Notes under the pieces: model-generated
Database searches by the model: none
What the model was told of the DNA's origin: nothing
The model's input: the letters and a program-made list of their open reading frames with translations, nothing else
DNA from: Magnaporthiopsis rhizophila
Taxonomy: Eukaryota > Ascomycota > Sordariomycetes > Magnaporthales > Magnaporthaceae
Direction of reading: 5' to 3'
DNA: 64,000 nt
Assembly (NCBI GenBank): GCA_003049465.1
Contig: PYSS01000086.1
Coordinates: 110,590-174,589 of the forward strand
Made by a program: the position numbers and the translations under genes
Part shown: positions 22,641 to 34,152 of the stretch, one piece after another
Layout: the number at the start of each line of letters is the position of its first letter
Numbering within the stretch: position 1 is the first letter of the stretch

Positions 22641-24065
22641 TCAGGCCCGGTCTGTCGCCAGATTCCGCACCTCGCTGTCGACGAGGTCGGCAAGGGAGAA
22701 TCCCGCGGCCTCCTTCTGCATCGCGAGCACCCTGTCCCTGTACTTGGTCTCGGTCAGCACATCGAGCACTCCCTTCTTCACCTGCTCCGCCGACGGCCGC
22801 TCCGTCGCTAGGTCCACGCCGATGCCGGACCACGCGATCCTCCTCCCGTTCTCGGACTTGTCCTGGCCCTCGCCGGCCGCCACCACCGGAATCCCCGCGG
22901 CGATGGCCTGCATCACGGCGCCGTAGCCCGCGTTCTGGACCCACACGTCCACGTACGGCAGCACCGCGCCGTACCTGAGGTAGTCGACAATCCGCGCATT
23001 GGCCGGCGCCTCGGTGCCGTCGGGCAGCGTGGCGCCCTTGCGGCAGAGGATGGCGACGAAGATGCAGTCCGGCAGCTCGGCAGCCGCCCGCAGCGTCGGC
23101 ACCACCAGCTCCGTGAGGTCCGTCTGCACCGTGCCCTGCGTCGCCAGAATCACCCGCTTCCTTGCCGGGTCGTCCCTGGGTAAGGCCGCGTTGGTCACGA
23201 ACTCGCCCCACCACGGTACGTGCGCCGTCTCGTCATCACCGTTGTCCTCCTTCTCCTCGGGCGGGAAGACGCCTGCAAACTTGAACCCGGCCGGCCAGTC
23301 GTCGCGCGGGTACTCGAAGCTGGGAACGCCGATGTGCAGGATGGCTTCGTGGACGACGTAGCTGTGGCCCGTAAACAGCACCTTGTCGCCCATGCCCGTG
23401 ACGGCGCCGGCCTCGAGGATCTTGCGGTCCAGCACCGCGGTTAGGGGCGCCGAAATGGCGGCCCAGCGCTGCCACAGCGCCTCGGCCATCGCGGCGCCGG
23501 CCGGGCTCGGGTCGTAGGGGAACGGGAAGCCGAAGGGCACCTTGCCGGCGCCGCGGATCAGTGGTGGGCATACCGAGACACACAGCGACCGCGGCTCCGC
23601 CACGCCGTCGGGTAAGGGCGCGCCGTGCTTGAGCGGCAGGTAGCCGTACACGAAGGGGTCGCAGACGACAACGACCTTGCGGACGCTGCCGCCCCGCGCG
23701 TGCAGCGCCGCAAGGGTCTCCTTGATGCTTCCCCACTGGTCCGGGATGGTGTCGAAGCACTGTGCCGTGGTGTCGGCGAAGTTGCGCTCGTGCGCCGGCA
23801 GCGCGGCGTAGTCGGGCCCCGCATCGCCGCGGCAGAAGAGCTTGTCCTCGTCGAGGTCTGCGAGGCCGCGCAGCTGGAAGAACTCGATGCCGGCCGCCTC
23901 GATGCGGGCGCGGTGCGACGTGGAGCCGAGAAGGCCGATGGGCCAGCCGCGGCCGAGGAGGAACCTCCCTATTCTCAAGAAGTGCGTGATGTGGCCGGTG
24001 AGGGCGTGCGATAGCATGAGGACGTAGACCCCTTGCGGCGGCGTCTGTTCCCGCTTTTCCGCCAT
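22641..24065 (-). CDS. GT1-family UDP-glycosyltransferase (MGT-like)
   Basis: Single exon, 474 aa from MAEKREQTPP; the ORF is open 47 codons further upstream but that part looks like leader. It has two Rossmann-like domains of a GT-B enzyme. N-terminal acceptor domain: VYVLMLSHALTGHITHFLRIGRFLLGRGW, with the His of the GHITHF motif in the place of the catalytic His. C-terminal donor domain: RVILATQGTVQTDLTELV and VQNAGYGAVMQAIAAGIPVVAAGEGQDK, a diverged PSPG-like loop that binds the UDP-sugar. It probably glycosylates a small hydrophobic acceptor, as MGT-type enzymes do with macrolides or lipids; the acceptor is unknown. No signal peptide. Confidence 0.87.
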   Translation of the reverse strand: MAEKREQTPPQGVYVLMLSHALTGHITHFLRIGRFLLGRGWPIGLLGSTSHRARIEAAGIEFFQLRGLADLDEDKLFCRGDAGPDYAALPAHERNFADTTAQCFDTIPDQWGSIKETLAALHARGGSVRKVVVVCDPFVYGYLPLKHGAPLPDGVAEPRSLCVSVCPPLIRGAGKVPFGFPFPYDPSPAGAAMAEALWQRWAAISAPLTAVLDRKILEAGAVTGMGDKVLFTGHSYVVHEAILHIGVPSFEYPRDDWPAGFKFAGVFPPEEKEDNGDDETAHVPWWGEFVTNAALPRDDPARKRVILATQGTVQTDLTELVVPTLRAAAELPDCIFVAILCRKGATLPDGTEAPANARIVDYLRYGAVLPYVDVWVQNAGYGAVMQAIAAGIPVVAAGEGQDKSENGRRIAWSGIGVDLATERPSAEQVKKGVLDVLTETKYRDRVLAMQKEAAGFSLADLVDSEVRNLATDRA

Positions 24066-25000
24066 CTTAGTCCTGGGGGCTGTCCGTATCTGAGCCGATC
24101 CTAGTGGGCGGGACTTCGCGCAAGGTCTTTGTATTAGGACCTGGCTGGAAGGTTGGTAATGTGGGCAAGGTAGGTAAGGTCGGTATGGAGGTCCAGATAA
24201 CCCCAAGCTCTTACAGGCCGATACATAAACATCTACGCCCCAAGATTGGCTGCCTACTTACGTACCTACATCCCTACTTATATACCTGACCAATAAATCG
24301 ACCTGGCCACGATGGTCGGTCTCGAAAAGCGCGCGAACCCAGCGGTCGGCGCCACATCCCTCCCCAAGGGCTCGGAAATGACATCGAGCAGCCATCACTG
24401 ACTACTGCCCAGCATCTGGCTGCATCAACTTCTCTTGGTCTTCCGTGACAGCGAAGTGAGCTCGAACAGAAACGGCAAGCAGCAAGCAGCGCCCCACCGC
24501 CAAAAGCCGCAACGCGCGAAGCGATTGGCTCCAGGGCCGGAGAAAAAAAAAATGTGTTGGACAGCTGCGGCTTCATCAAAAGGCCCCCCCCCCGGCACAT
24601 CACGCGTGCCGAGTGGGCGGAAACCCCGGGGCTAGTGAAATGGATACCGAGTTGGGAAACCAAGTCGTCGGCCGGTCGTGAAACTGATCCGAGTGCCATC
24701 CTCGGGTAAAATGTCCGGCGGGGGCTCGTGCGCGGATGGAAGCAACATCCCTGTTGGAAGTGCCACCACACCTTGACGGACCCTGGTACCGATAATCGGC
24801 CCTAGCCACGAGACATCTGGGGAATGCCCAGACTGGTGGGGACGCCGGCGGGGCTCCAAATCCCTTTGTCACAGCTCTGTGGCTTCTTCCAATGCTACCT
24901 GCCTGTATTGTTCTACAAAATAAATCACGGGACTCTCGCTAACAAACAAGTCGGATTCGGCCTTTGGTTCCATTGTAATTACCAATGGCGAGTTTTCATT

Positions 25001-25039
<39 letters not shown>

Positions 25040-25320
25040 TTAATAAAAATACCTTTGCCACAATTTGCCACCAGAGGAGATATTTGAAATAAGAAAACAA
25101 TAACCTTGGGTTTTCGGGAACCCTCGGGTTGGGTTTTGGCGAATGCTACGTGATACCACCCACCCATACTGCCCATCGCNTGGCCCACACCTCATTGTTC
25201 GCATAGACTCACGATTGACGGACCGTTTTAATCATATACATATCACCACCCCAATGCCTTTTCTTTTTTTGTCTGGGAACTGCTACTTCATTAACGAACA
25301 GCTCAGGAAGCTATTCACCT

Positions 25321-25394
<74 letters not shown>

Positions 25395-25398
25395 NCCT

Positions 25399-25441
<43 letters not shown>

Positions 25442-25505
25442 ACTCATCTAACCGCACAGATATCAGTAACGCAGGCGTTACCCCATACTGAAAACCCCTC
25501 GGGAT
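24066..25505. other. Intergenic with homopolymer runs and two single-N gaps
   Basis: Holds TACC/GGTA-rich DNA (24130-24290), a T run (25002-25038), and A runs (25322-25362, 25366-25394, 25400-25440) with an N at 25395; another N is at 25180. No gene recognised. The homopolymers probably reflect assembly difficulty as well as real DNA. Confidence 0.6.
25322..25440. repeat. Tandem poly(A) runs with an ambiguous base
   Basis: Three A runs of 41, 29 and 41 nt are separated by CAT and NCCTC. They lie 65 bp upstream of the CVNH gene start, so if real they sit in its promoter or 5' leader. Confidence 0.9.
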
Positions 25506-26176
25506 ATGAAGCTCACAATCATCTCACTCGCAGTCCTGACCATCGCGTCGGGCACCACGGCGCTCGCAATCGAAAAGCCGCCGCTCGAAGACGGAGGTTA
25601 CAACAACAACGGCAGCTGCGTCATGCAGGGCCTCTCCAGCTGGCGATACCGCGGCACACCCGAGCGGAATAAGTACTTTGACGACGCACTGGAGTCGATC
25701 TGGTGTAATCCGCCCGAGATGACCCAGTTTGCGGGCCCGGGGAGTTCGCTCGAGCTCAGCAACTGCCTTGCTAACGTCAATGGGAAGCTGACCTGGCAGA
25801 GCCAGTATGTAACATCTTTTTTTTTCCACGCTTACTCCTTCTCCCTACGGAATGATGAGACAGACAGACCCTTGCTGACAGATGACAAACGTGAAACAGC
25901 GGAGGCGCAATGCAGAGCTGCACAGCCTGCCGGCACGCGGAGCTCCTGTCCCCCTACATTGCCTGTACGTGCAACGACGGCTTCGGCAACTGGATCGACA
26001 GTGGCTTTATCGACCTCAGTAAGTAGCCAGTATTCCTATATACCCCTACTCCCTTTAATATGGCGTGTAGATTACTGACTCCCACCGACTCTGTAGACGA
26101 GCACATCTACGTCGACCGTGATGGCGTCCTGGCTTGCTTTGGCATCAGGGGCAGAATCACCACTCCGGCCTACTAA
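25506..26176 (+). CDS. Secreted cyanovirin-N (CVNH)-like protein
   Basis: Exons 25506-25804, 25900-26018 and 26097-26176; 165 aa. Introns have GTATGT...AACAG and GTAAGT...TGTAG borders. A signal peptide (KLTIISLAVLTIASGTTALA) starts the protein. The rest fits the two-repeat CVNH fold. Repeat 1 ends SSLELSNCLANVNGKLTW, matching the idLnxxLxNxnGxLxW pattern. Repeat 2 starts GGAMQSCTACR and ends FIDLNEHIYVDRDGVLACF. CVNH domains bind high-mannose glycans in cyanovirin and in fungal and fern homologues. Sequence divergence is high, so glycan binding is inferred, not certain. Could instead be a generic small secreted effector that shares the fold. Confidence 0.75.
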
Positions 26177-27628
26177 CGGTAACACATATGGTCAACGGTG
26201 GGCTGGCTGGGGAGCCTGGGTTTTAACTTCTAATTTCCGAGAATTTTCATGACCTCTGGGCAAGGACGGAAGCGAGATGACAAAGGTGAAAGAAGAAAAT
26301 CATTCTCGTTTCGTTTACTACTTTTATTTTGCCTTTCTTTGTTGAGGGTGAATTTGTGAATTCTGACTGGGCCAATGCTAACGGTCATAGTATGGACAAG
26401 GCTCGCTGCAACCTGCGCACGCATCTGGAAATAAGATCGCAAGCGGCCACGATCTAGGTTCATGGGGGATAACTCCACCAGCTCGCTTTGGGAAGGTAGC
26501 GTCACGACGCCAACGATGGCGCTAACGGCTGATGCCAATACCATGTCCATGCAGGGTGGTCACGTCGGGCGACTCGGGACTCAGCCTCACGGCGTAGCGG
26601 CGGTTTAATATTCGAAGCGAAAACAGCTTTCCACAGGGAGCCGGTGACCGTACCGGCAGTTTGTGGCAGTGACACAAGGCCCTACTTTCTTGCTTTGCCA
26701 CATGATGCTGCCACGGCAAGAATAAGCCTTGCAAAGTAGAGGCACACATAGTAGACTGAACCGCTCGGCCTCTGTCTCTGGGGGGACTAGTGGGAGACAC
26801 CGTTCGGCGGTAGGGGACCCTCTGGCTTTATGTGTACAGGTGTGCTGTAAAGGTATCGGGCACTTGTCGGCCTCGGTCGGTGCGTCTGCGTGCTGGCCGG
26901 GGCCGGACGAGGGTCTCTAACGCGCACGGGGTCCCGATACCCTGCCCTGCCCGTAGATCCCCGGTGTTGACCTGTTCCTTTGCGACAATAAGTGTGGACG
27001 ACGGGCTCCTCGCGCTTTGGGTGCTGGGCAGCAAATATCAAGACTGTAATGGAAAACAAAAAAGACCATGTTGACTAACGCACATTGGACCTGGCAGCGC
27101 CATGCCAAACCTGCTGCTCCCCCCCATCCCATCCCAAGCAAGGCCATGTCGATCGGACCCATGCCCCGGGGATCTCGAGGTCCACGGCGGGGTTGACATC
27201 GAGCATGCAACAGGCTGGGGCTTCCGAGGTATCCTCATAGGCAGCGTCAAAGTGTTGCCTGGGGCGCTACGACGACGACGGGATATGGCCTGTCATGGCC
27301 GACGCCATCTTTTTTTTTTTTGGACCCGGGACATGTGCTCATAGGCCGGGCGACAGGCGGCGGTGAAGCTGACGCTGTCGACGTGCCTGCTGCAGCATCG
27401 AGCACACATCCTCTTGACCACCATTGAGCTTGTCGGCTCTGAAGAGCCCTGGCGAGCGGTGTGCCGTTTGAAGATGCTATCTTGTCTTGCACTACCGGCG
27501 TCGGTTATGGAGTGCAAGTAGCAAAGAAACCACGGCCCGTGGCATGTTCAGAGCGACGATGCCCTTCCACCGACGAAAGAGGATCGTTTCACGAAATGAA
27601 GGAAAAAAAAGGACACCCGTCTCCCTAA

Positions 27629-27904
27629 TTCTGCCTGCCCAAGTCCGATCAGGTCCCCTGGATGCCTGCCAGCGACATCACGTACAGACACTACATGTGC
27701 ATCCCCCGCTGAGGCGCAGCCCAGATCCTGCGGAGGGTGGGCATCAACAGCAGCGCCATTGACGCCGAACACGCCAGGACCGTGGTCGTTTGTTCCATGG
27801 GCCTCGAGCGCGTCGTGACGCTTGACGTCTCGCCCCACCTGGAATCGGACTGGCACGACACGCGCCGGTTCGTCATCGCGCGCGGTTTAGTTCGTCGACG
27901 GTAA
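27629..27904 (+). pseudogene. Possible degenerate gene fragment, family unknown
   Basis: A frame with strong G/C third positions reads LPKSDQVPWMPASDITYR, then one in-frame TGA at about 27710, then GINSSAIDAEHARTVVV and a stretch ending at a TAA near 27904. The codon bias resembles the genes here, but there is no start, the frame is closed upstream, and I know no matching family. It may be an exon remnant or chance. Confidence 0.3.
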
Positions 27905-28450
27905 CGGGCTATTTGAGGAGCACGGCGCGGATGCGCTCTTTGTCCCCGGGATCGTGGGGATTGCTGCCGGTTGATGATGTCGTGGAAGCAGAAGGGGTGA
28001 CTGGCTGGCTGGTTAGACCGGACGCTAGAGAGCGCGGGAGATAATACGGGCGGCCATGGCACGGGATGTTGCTTTGGGGCGAGTGACGGGAGCAATAGGT
28101 GGCTGGGTTGTATCCCAACATCTCCAATCATAGCCCTCCCATCCATACCAAAGTCTCGAGAGATTGAGGATACGACCCGGCGGAAAGCGGGGAGCCGACC
28201 GTCTACAGCCTTACCTTCCGCATCTGGATGGATGGCGTGGTAACTCGGCTAGATTGGCGGAAGCTTGCGTAGCAAACCATGTAATGCAGCGTTCTATTTG
28301 CCTGTTCTGACGTCGCCTGCCGACGCGGGAGGCCGAGCAGCCACGACAAACGCTGAGGGGGCGGACCGTCGGCAGCCACGTTCACATTTGCGTGTAAGGA
28401 GGGATGGAAGTTTGGTCGTTGTCGGTTTATAAGAATCGGAATTGAGTGTG

Positions 28451-28457
28451 TATATAA
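28451..28457 (+). promoter_or_regulatory. TATA box of the OTT_1508-like deaminase gene
   Basis: TATATAA, about 95 nt upstream of the chosen ATG. Confidence 0.45.
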
Positions 28458-28545
28458 TGAACTGCCAGCCGTTTTTCATTGCGAAATAAACCAGGCTCGA
28501 TCAGTACCGCGGCCTGCAATGTCGGTACCTACCTAGGCGGCAACA

Positions 28546-30725
28546 ATGTCCTCGACAATCTGGAGATCACCCGAAGTGGAGGAGAAATTCCACCGGCTAT
28601 CCTCTGAGCTCGCAGACACGCAATGGGACGAGATACACTACCCGCGGCCCTCGCACGACACCGACGACGCGGACCACACGCTGAGCCTGGGCCACGAGCT
28701 CAAGCTCGCCAATCACCTGGCGTTTCTGGCGCATAACATCGGCGGCGCGTGCTCGGTGTCGGCCGTGTGCCTGGAGGAGACCGAGGGCGGGCTCGTTGCT
28801 CGCCTAGCCAGCAACGAGAATCCGCCGCAGAAGACGGTCGATGGGCTGCAGGCCATCATGGACAGCCTAAGCCGATACTCGCGCCAGGGTACGTGGACGC
28901 GCAGAGAGCAGGCGGGGTGGGGATGGTTGGTTGGTTGGCTGCCGTTTTCTCTCTTGTCGTGGCCTGGTGGAATTTTCCGCTGACTAGAAAAATTGGTTTA
29001 TCCCTTTGGGCAGACATCTCACGAGAGACCTTCCTGGGCGACGTGTCCAGGCAAGTTCTGGCTTTGTCTAAGAAGCGGATCCGCGAGCGAGAGCGCCGTG
29101 GGCAGCAACGCGGGGAGCCTAACCGCAAGCTTGGCGGTGGCCCTAAGCAGCTGGCGGCCCAAGCTGCCCATTGGCTGGGCCTGGCCAAGCATGACCGGGA
29201 CGATCCAATGAGGGTGGTGGAGCAAGCGCGCCTGGTCTCGGCGACTAGTGAGTGGGGAGACCATCTCGCCGGATCGTCCCGGAGTAGTGCGCTGCCACCA
29301 AGGGTTCGCAATGATGTAGAGAAGCTGGCACGCTATCATGTGGATGTGCTGTGCGGAGACCTCGAGAAGATTGGGCGCAGGCCGCGATACAGGCCGCTGC
29401 TGAGGAGCATCTCCGTTGTTCGCTGCGAGCACTACGGGTCCTGGCAGCCACGTGGCGCACAAAAGACATGCCACGTCCACGCCGAGGTGCAGCTGATCAT
29501 GGGGTATGCGCGGAAGGAGGAGAAAAGCACCACATCGCCGCCGCCCAGAGCAATCGGCTGCAGCAAGTCCGCGTGCTTCCTCTGCCATCTGCTCATTAAG
29601 AACCTGGGCACATACGTCGTCTCAAACACCCACGGCCGGTTTTACGAGCGGTGGACCATCCCCCGCATACGTCTGCCTGCTGGAAAGAACGACACCATCA
29701 TGAAGACGATCGACGCCATGATAGCCGAGATGGAGGCCATGCTTCGGCGCATTCGCCTCAAGAAGCACAAGAACGGGAATTTCGCTCCGGAAAGCCGCCC
29801 GGAGTCGATGCTGTCGGACCCTGCGACGCTCAGCCAGGTGACGATGACGGTCCAAGACCCGCAGGCACACGTCGTACTATCATCCTCGAACTCGTCGACA
29901 TTAACCATGTGCGAGCCGAATGGGCAACAAGCGGGTGCCCAGCCAGCGAAGAGCATCGCAAGCAGCGTGGCCCCTATCCAAACCATCGAGTCGAGAGTTG
30001 AGGGGTGTGATCACCCCAAGGCCGCCTCCGTCGCCTCTTCGTCTTCAGCCTCATCGGTCGCCACGCTGGACAGACCCAGTGAGGGACAGCCGGCATTTCA
30101 GCAGCAAACCAGCTTGTGTGGTGGCAGGAATCCCGTCGAAGATGTCGCGCAGGGGGTCGGGGAGGAGAGCCGCGCACGGGAGGGCTCGGTTGTTTCTTCA
30201 GCCTATTCGTCAAATGCAACCATCGGCGAGGCCTGCGAGGAGCGTGCAACTGTCGTGCAGTTTCAGATCCCAGAAATCCGCGTGCAACCCGCAGAGAGCA
30301 TCAAATCGGGGCGTGAGGGCATGGCGCCAGGGCCCAAAGAGAGCGTCAACAGCGTCAACAGCGTCAACAGCATCAACAGCATCAACAGCATCGTCTCGTG
30401 CTTACATCTGGAGCGGGACGATCTTCCTTACGAGCACCACATGGGCATCGGTTCGCCCATTTTTGAGTTGCAACTCGGCGCGCTCTCCCTGCTCTTCGAC
30501 TGCCTAGGCGTGAAATCAGGGCATGTGTCTGTCAGACGGACGGCCGAGGTTCCCAAAGAGCTCGAGGACGAGGGAAGAACAGTGGAAGCCGACGAGATGC
30601 CGGAAAACGAGGAGCTGGATTTCAACTGCAAGGGTGATTCGCGATCTCTGACTCTGCGGCTGACGAGTTTCGGCGGACTCTCGGTGGATATCGAGGTGAA
30701 TTGGGGAGACCCCGCGGAGCTGTAG
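28546..30725 (+). CDS. OTT_1508-like deaminase-fold protein
   Basis: Exons 28546-28888 and 29014-30725; 684 aa. The intron is GTACGT...GGGCAG, phase 1. Residues 1-115 form an N-terminal helical region. The central deaminase domain has the zinc/catalytic motif HAE at 270-272 (CHVHAEVQL) and a second motif CFLC (Cys302, Cys305) within IGCSKSACFLCHLLI. These are the H-A-E and C-x2-C hallmarks of cytidine-deaminase-fold enzymes; the GTYVVSNTHGRFYERWTIP segment after it marks the fungal OTT_1508-like family, related to bacterial polymorphic-toxin deaminases. A coiled segment (about 345-375) and a long Ser-rich tail follow, with an NSVNS/NSINS repeat (30342-30392). All metal-binding residues are kept, so the enzyme is likely active. 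Substrate (nucleic acid, nucleotide or protein) is unknown for fungal members. Confidence 0.83.
30342..30392 (+). repeat. 9-bp tandem coding repeat (Ser-Val/Ile-Asn)
   Basis: AGCGTCAAC repeats three times, then AGCATCAAC twice, then AGCATC, coding S-V/I-N units in the disordered tail of the deaminase protein. Nine-base units keep the frame when copy number changes. Confidence 0.95.
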
Positions 30726-32464
30726 CACCCATTGAGATCGTCTCGCAACGTGGATCCGTGGCGGCATTCGCTGCGCTTGGGACCGGCGGGCCGGTTTGGT
30801 ACGTAGTGCAGGGCGACTAGGCTGGGCAAGAATGTACGATAATGAAAATGGCGTAGATGGAGTTTGGAGCGACTTATTCCTTATTGTCATGCCCCCACTG
30901 AAAAGAGGCCAAAATGGATATCTTTGGGCATATGGGGGCCTCAAGCCCGGTTTTGCAGGTCGGTCAGGTGTTCTTCGAATGTAGGGCTGAGAGCCTTCGA
31001 TGGTTTCAAGAAGGTTCCGGAGTCGGTGAACAGCCGGTTGACCAAAAGAGACTGGGTCCGCATCCACAGCGGGGGGAACTGGCCCAGTCCACATGTAGCA
31101 TTCTGCTATTGTGTGCCTCTAGCCTAGTAGCCCTAGCCACCATAGAATGATCGTTAGGCGAGAGGGCAGCGCCCTGAATGGAACCGCCGGACGTAGGAGG
31201 TTGCAGTGGTGGATATCGGGCAGTCTCCGTCTTTTGGGGCGAGCAAGCCCAGTCAATCACGAGGAGATACTGGGTAACTCGGCAGGCTGCTTAGCTCGCC
31301 GGTATTCGGACCCTATCTCGGACCAGATTGTTTCACCGACTTGGTGGTGCTGAGGCTGATCGAGGATTGAAAGTTGCCAGCAGGTAGGGAAGACCACAAT
31401 TCAACCTCGGCCCTTGGTGGATGTAGTCGAGAGGGTTGACATGGAGAGGGATTGGGGCGATGTGCAAGCCCAGTCGGTGGAACTAGAAGGCGATGCGAAC
31501 CCCCTGCCGTCACCGCCGTCCTGGCCTGAATCCACGGCTAGGAGCTCTCCAAAGCTGTGACGGGAGCCGCAGCTGATCTGTGCCTGCCTCCAATTGATGC
31601 TTGTGGCGCGCTTGATAGTCGATGCTTTGATCGCGACTCGCCGAGGAGCTACTCGTGGTCCTGGATCTTGCCGTGTGCCTTCGCCTTTTGATATCGCTGG
31701 TTATTGCAATTATCGCCACTTCTTCTCGATGGGAGAAGTGGAAAGGGCTACAACTTCGAAAATATCGGGCGTGTGAAGGCCGAAGTGGTGTGCTAATATG
31801 CCAGGAACTCTCATGGCGCAATCGCGACTCCACCCGTTGCCATCCTCCAGATGTGACATCTCGATGGAGGTTTTGATGGCGTTTGCCCACTGCTGCAGGG
31901 TTGTCGGCGCGACGAATTGGATCGTGTTTGCAATCTTGTCCGTGCAGCTCCTATCATGGAAATCCGTAGCAGGCCCATCAAATCGATGTTAGCAGCCCCG
32001 TTGCGTCGCCTTCCGTCCGCTAGATGGCTCAGCGGAAGCTCTCGTACGCGGCGCGACGAGCTGGAGACTATTGCTTGGCCGATTTTGTGACGTTAGGGCA
32101 ACATCCCACCGCAAGAACCGAGGAGCGGGAAGGGTTGGGCCATCGTCACTTTAAGATGACCCCAAAGGATAGGTGATTTTCAGGTTCCAAGACGAAAGTC
32201 TTTGGTTCAGGTTAGAGGTACTAGAGAATTGGAATCGTGTCGTTTCCCCGTGTATGGAGCACGCGTAGCTCCGCATCAGCCAGCCGTTGACAGCACCAAC
32301 TGTCAGGATGTGGGGCCAGATCAATGGACTGGCAACCTGGCGGCTCACTATTCCATTGCCCCACCAAAATTGCATACATCGGCGACACCAGAATCGGTGT
32401 CCAACTCCTACTCTGACGCCGCTAACCCTGGAGATTGCGACGGCGACGCGGCCGACCTCACATC
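30726..32464. other. Intergenic, no gene recognised
   Basis: 1.7 kb between the deaminase gene end and SRP54 start. Short overlapping ORFs only; nothing with a family signature. Confidence 0.45.
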
Positions 32465-34152
32465 ATGGTTCTCCAAGATCTCGGACGGCGCATCAATGCG
32501 GCCGTCACCGACCTCACCCGGGCGCCAAATCTCGACGAGAAGGCAAGTGGGAGACGCCAGGGGTCGATTTATCTGTGCTCAGCGAGGGGCATCGTCAACC
32601 TGCGCGCGCTCTCTGCGAAACACGCTAACACGATTTCTCCTGCGTCTCCAATCCACAGGCCTTCGATGCCATGCTCAAAGAGATCTGTTCGGCCCTGCTC
32701 GAGGCCGACGTCAACGTGCGGCTTGTCGGCCAGCTCCGCAAGTCGATAAAGAGCACCGTAAACTTTAAAGAACTGCCCCCTGCCGTCAACAAGAAGCGAC
32801 TGATCCAGAAAGCCGTATTCGATGAGCTCGTCCGCCTTGTCGACCCCCATGCCGAGCCGTTCAAGCCGAAGAAGGGCAAGACCAACGTCATCATGTTTGT
32901 CGGTCTTCAGGGCGCCGGAAAGACGACGACATGTACCAAGCTCGCTAGGCATTACCAGACCCGGGGCTTCCGCGCCTGCCTTGTCTGCGCCGACACCTTC
33001 CGTGCCGGAGCCTTCGACCAGCTCAAGCAGAATGCGACCAAGGCCAAGATTCCCTACTACGGCTCCCTCACCGAGACGGACCCCGCTGTGGTCGCGCGCG
33101 ACGGTGTGGAAAAATTCAAAAAGGAGCGCTTTGAGGTCATTATCGTCGACACGTCGGGCAGGCACAGGCAAGAGTCGGCATTGTTCCAGGAGATGATGGA
33201 TATCCAAGCTGCAGTCAAGCCCGACGAGACCATTATGGTGCTGGACGCCAGCATCGGCCAGCAGGCCGAAGCGCAGGCCAAGGCGTTTAAGGAGGCAGCA
33301 GACTTTGGTGCCATCATCATCACCAAGACTGACGGCCACGCCAGTGGCGGTGGCGCAATCTCGGCCGTTGCGGCCACGCACACTCCCATAGTGTTTATCG
33401 GCACGGGAGAGCACATGCTCGACCTGGAGCGGTTCGCGCCACAGCAGTTTATCTCCAAGCTGCTCGGCATGGGTGATATGGCCGGGCTGGTTGAGCACGT
33501 GCAGTCGCTCAAGCTGGACCAGAAGGACACCATTAAGCACATAACCGAGGGAATATTCACGATTCGGGATCTGCGGGACCAGCTGCAGAACATCATGAAG
33601 ATGGGTCCGCTTTCCAAGATGGCGGGCATGATCCCCGGCATGAGCAACATGATGCAAGGGATGGACGACGACGAGGGCACGAACAAGCTCAAGCGCATGA
33701 TCTACATCTGCGACTCGATGACAGACAAGGAGCTCGATAGCGACGGCAAGATCTTCATCGACCAGCCCACGCGCCTGACGCGGGTGGCCAGGGGGTCGGG
33801 AACCCACGTGCGCGAGGTCGAGGACCTGCTTACACAGCAGCGCATGATGGCCGGCATGGCTAAGAAGATGGGCGGCAACATGAAGAACATGCAGCGCGCC
33901 CAGTCCGCAATGGCTGGTGGGAATAAGCAACAACAACTGGCGGCTATGCAAAAGCGCCTGCAGAGCATGGGCGGCGGCCCGGGAGGCGCCGGAGGCGGCA
34001 TGCCGGACATGGGCGCGCTGATGAAGATGCTTGGAGGCGCTGGTGGTGCCGGCGGCGGCATGCCGGGAATGCCGGGTGGGATGGACATGCAGGCTATGAT
34101 GAGGCAAATGGGCGGGATGATGGGTGGCGGTCAGGGACGGGGCAGGAGGTGA
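32465..34152 (+). CDS. srp54: Signal recognition particle GTPase SRP54
   Basis: Exons 32465-32542 and 32659-34152; 523 aa. The intron (32543-32658) runs from GCAAGT to CCACAG, a GC-AG intron with the usual AG|GCAAGT context; it joins NLDEK to AFDAMLKEI exactly as in SRP54. The N domain is about 1-100. The G domain carries GLQGAGKTTT (P-loop), CADTFRAGAFDQLKQNA, DTSGRH (Ser for the usual Ala) and TKTDGHASGGGAIS. The Met-rich M domain (from about 330) with RMIYICDSMTDKEL and a Gly/Met tail (MPGMPGGMDMQAMMRQMGG) binds signal peptides and 7SL RNA. It recognises nascent secretory signal sequences in the cytosol with the SRP receptor. Confidence 0.97.

Larger units (their letters stand above)
26177..28545. 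other. Intergenic with one possible gene remnant
   Basis: 2.4 kb. Apart from the remnant at 27629-27904 I recognise nothing. A TATATAA at 28451-28457 stands about 95 nt upstream of the deaminase gene start and is its likely TATA box. Confidence 0.45.

Noticed and set aside
32569..34107. 512-codon minus-strand ORF
   Set aside because: Antisense shadow of SRP54; His/Leu-rich, no family match.
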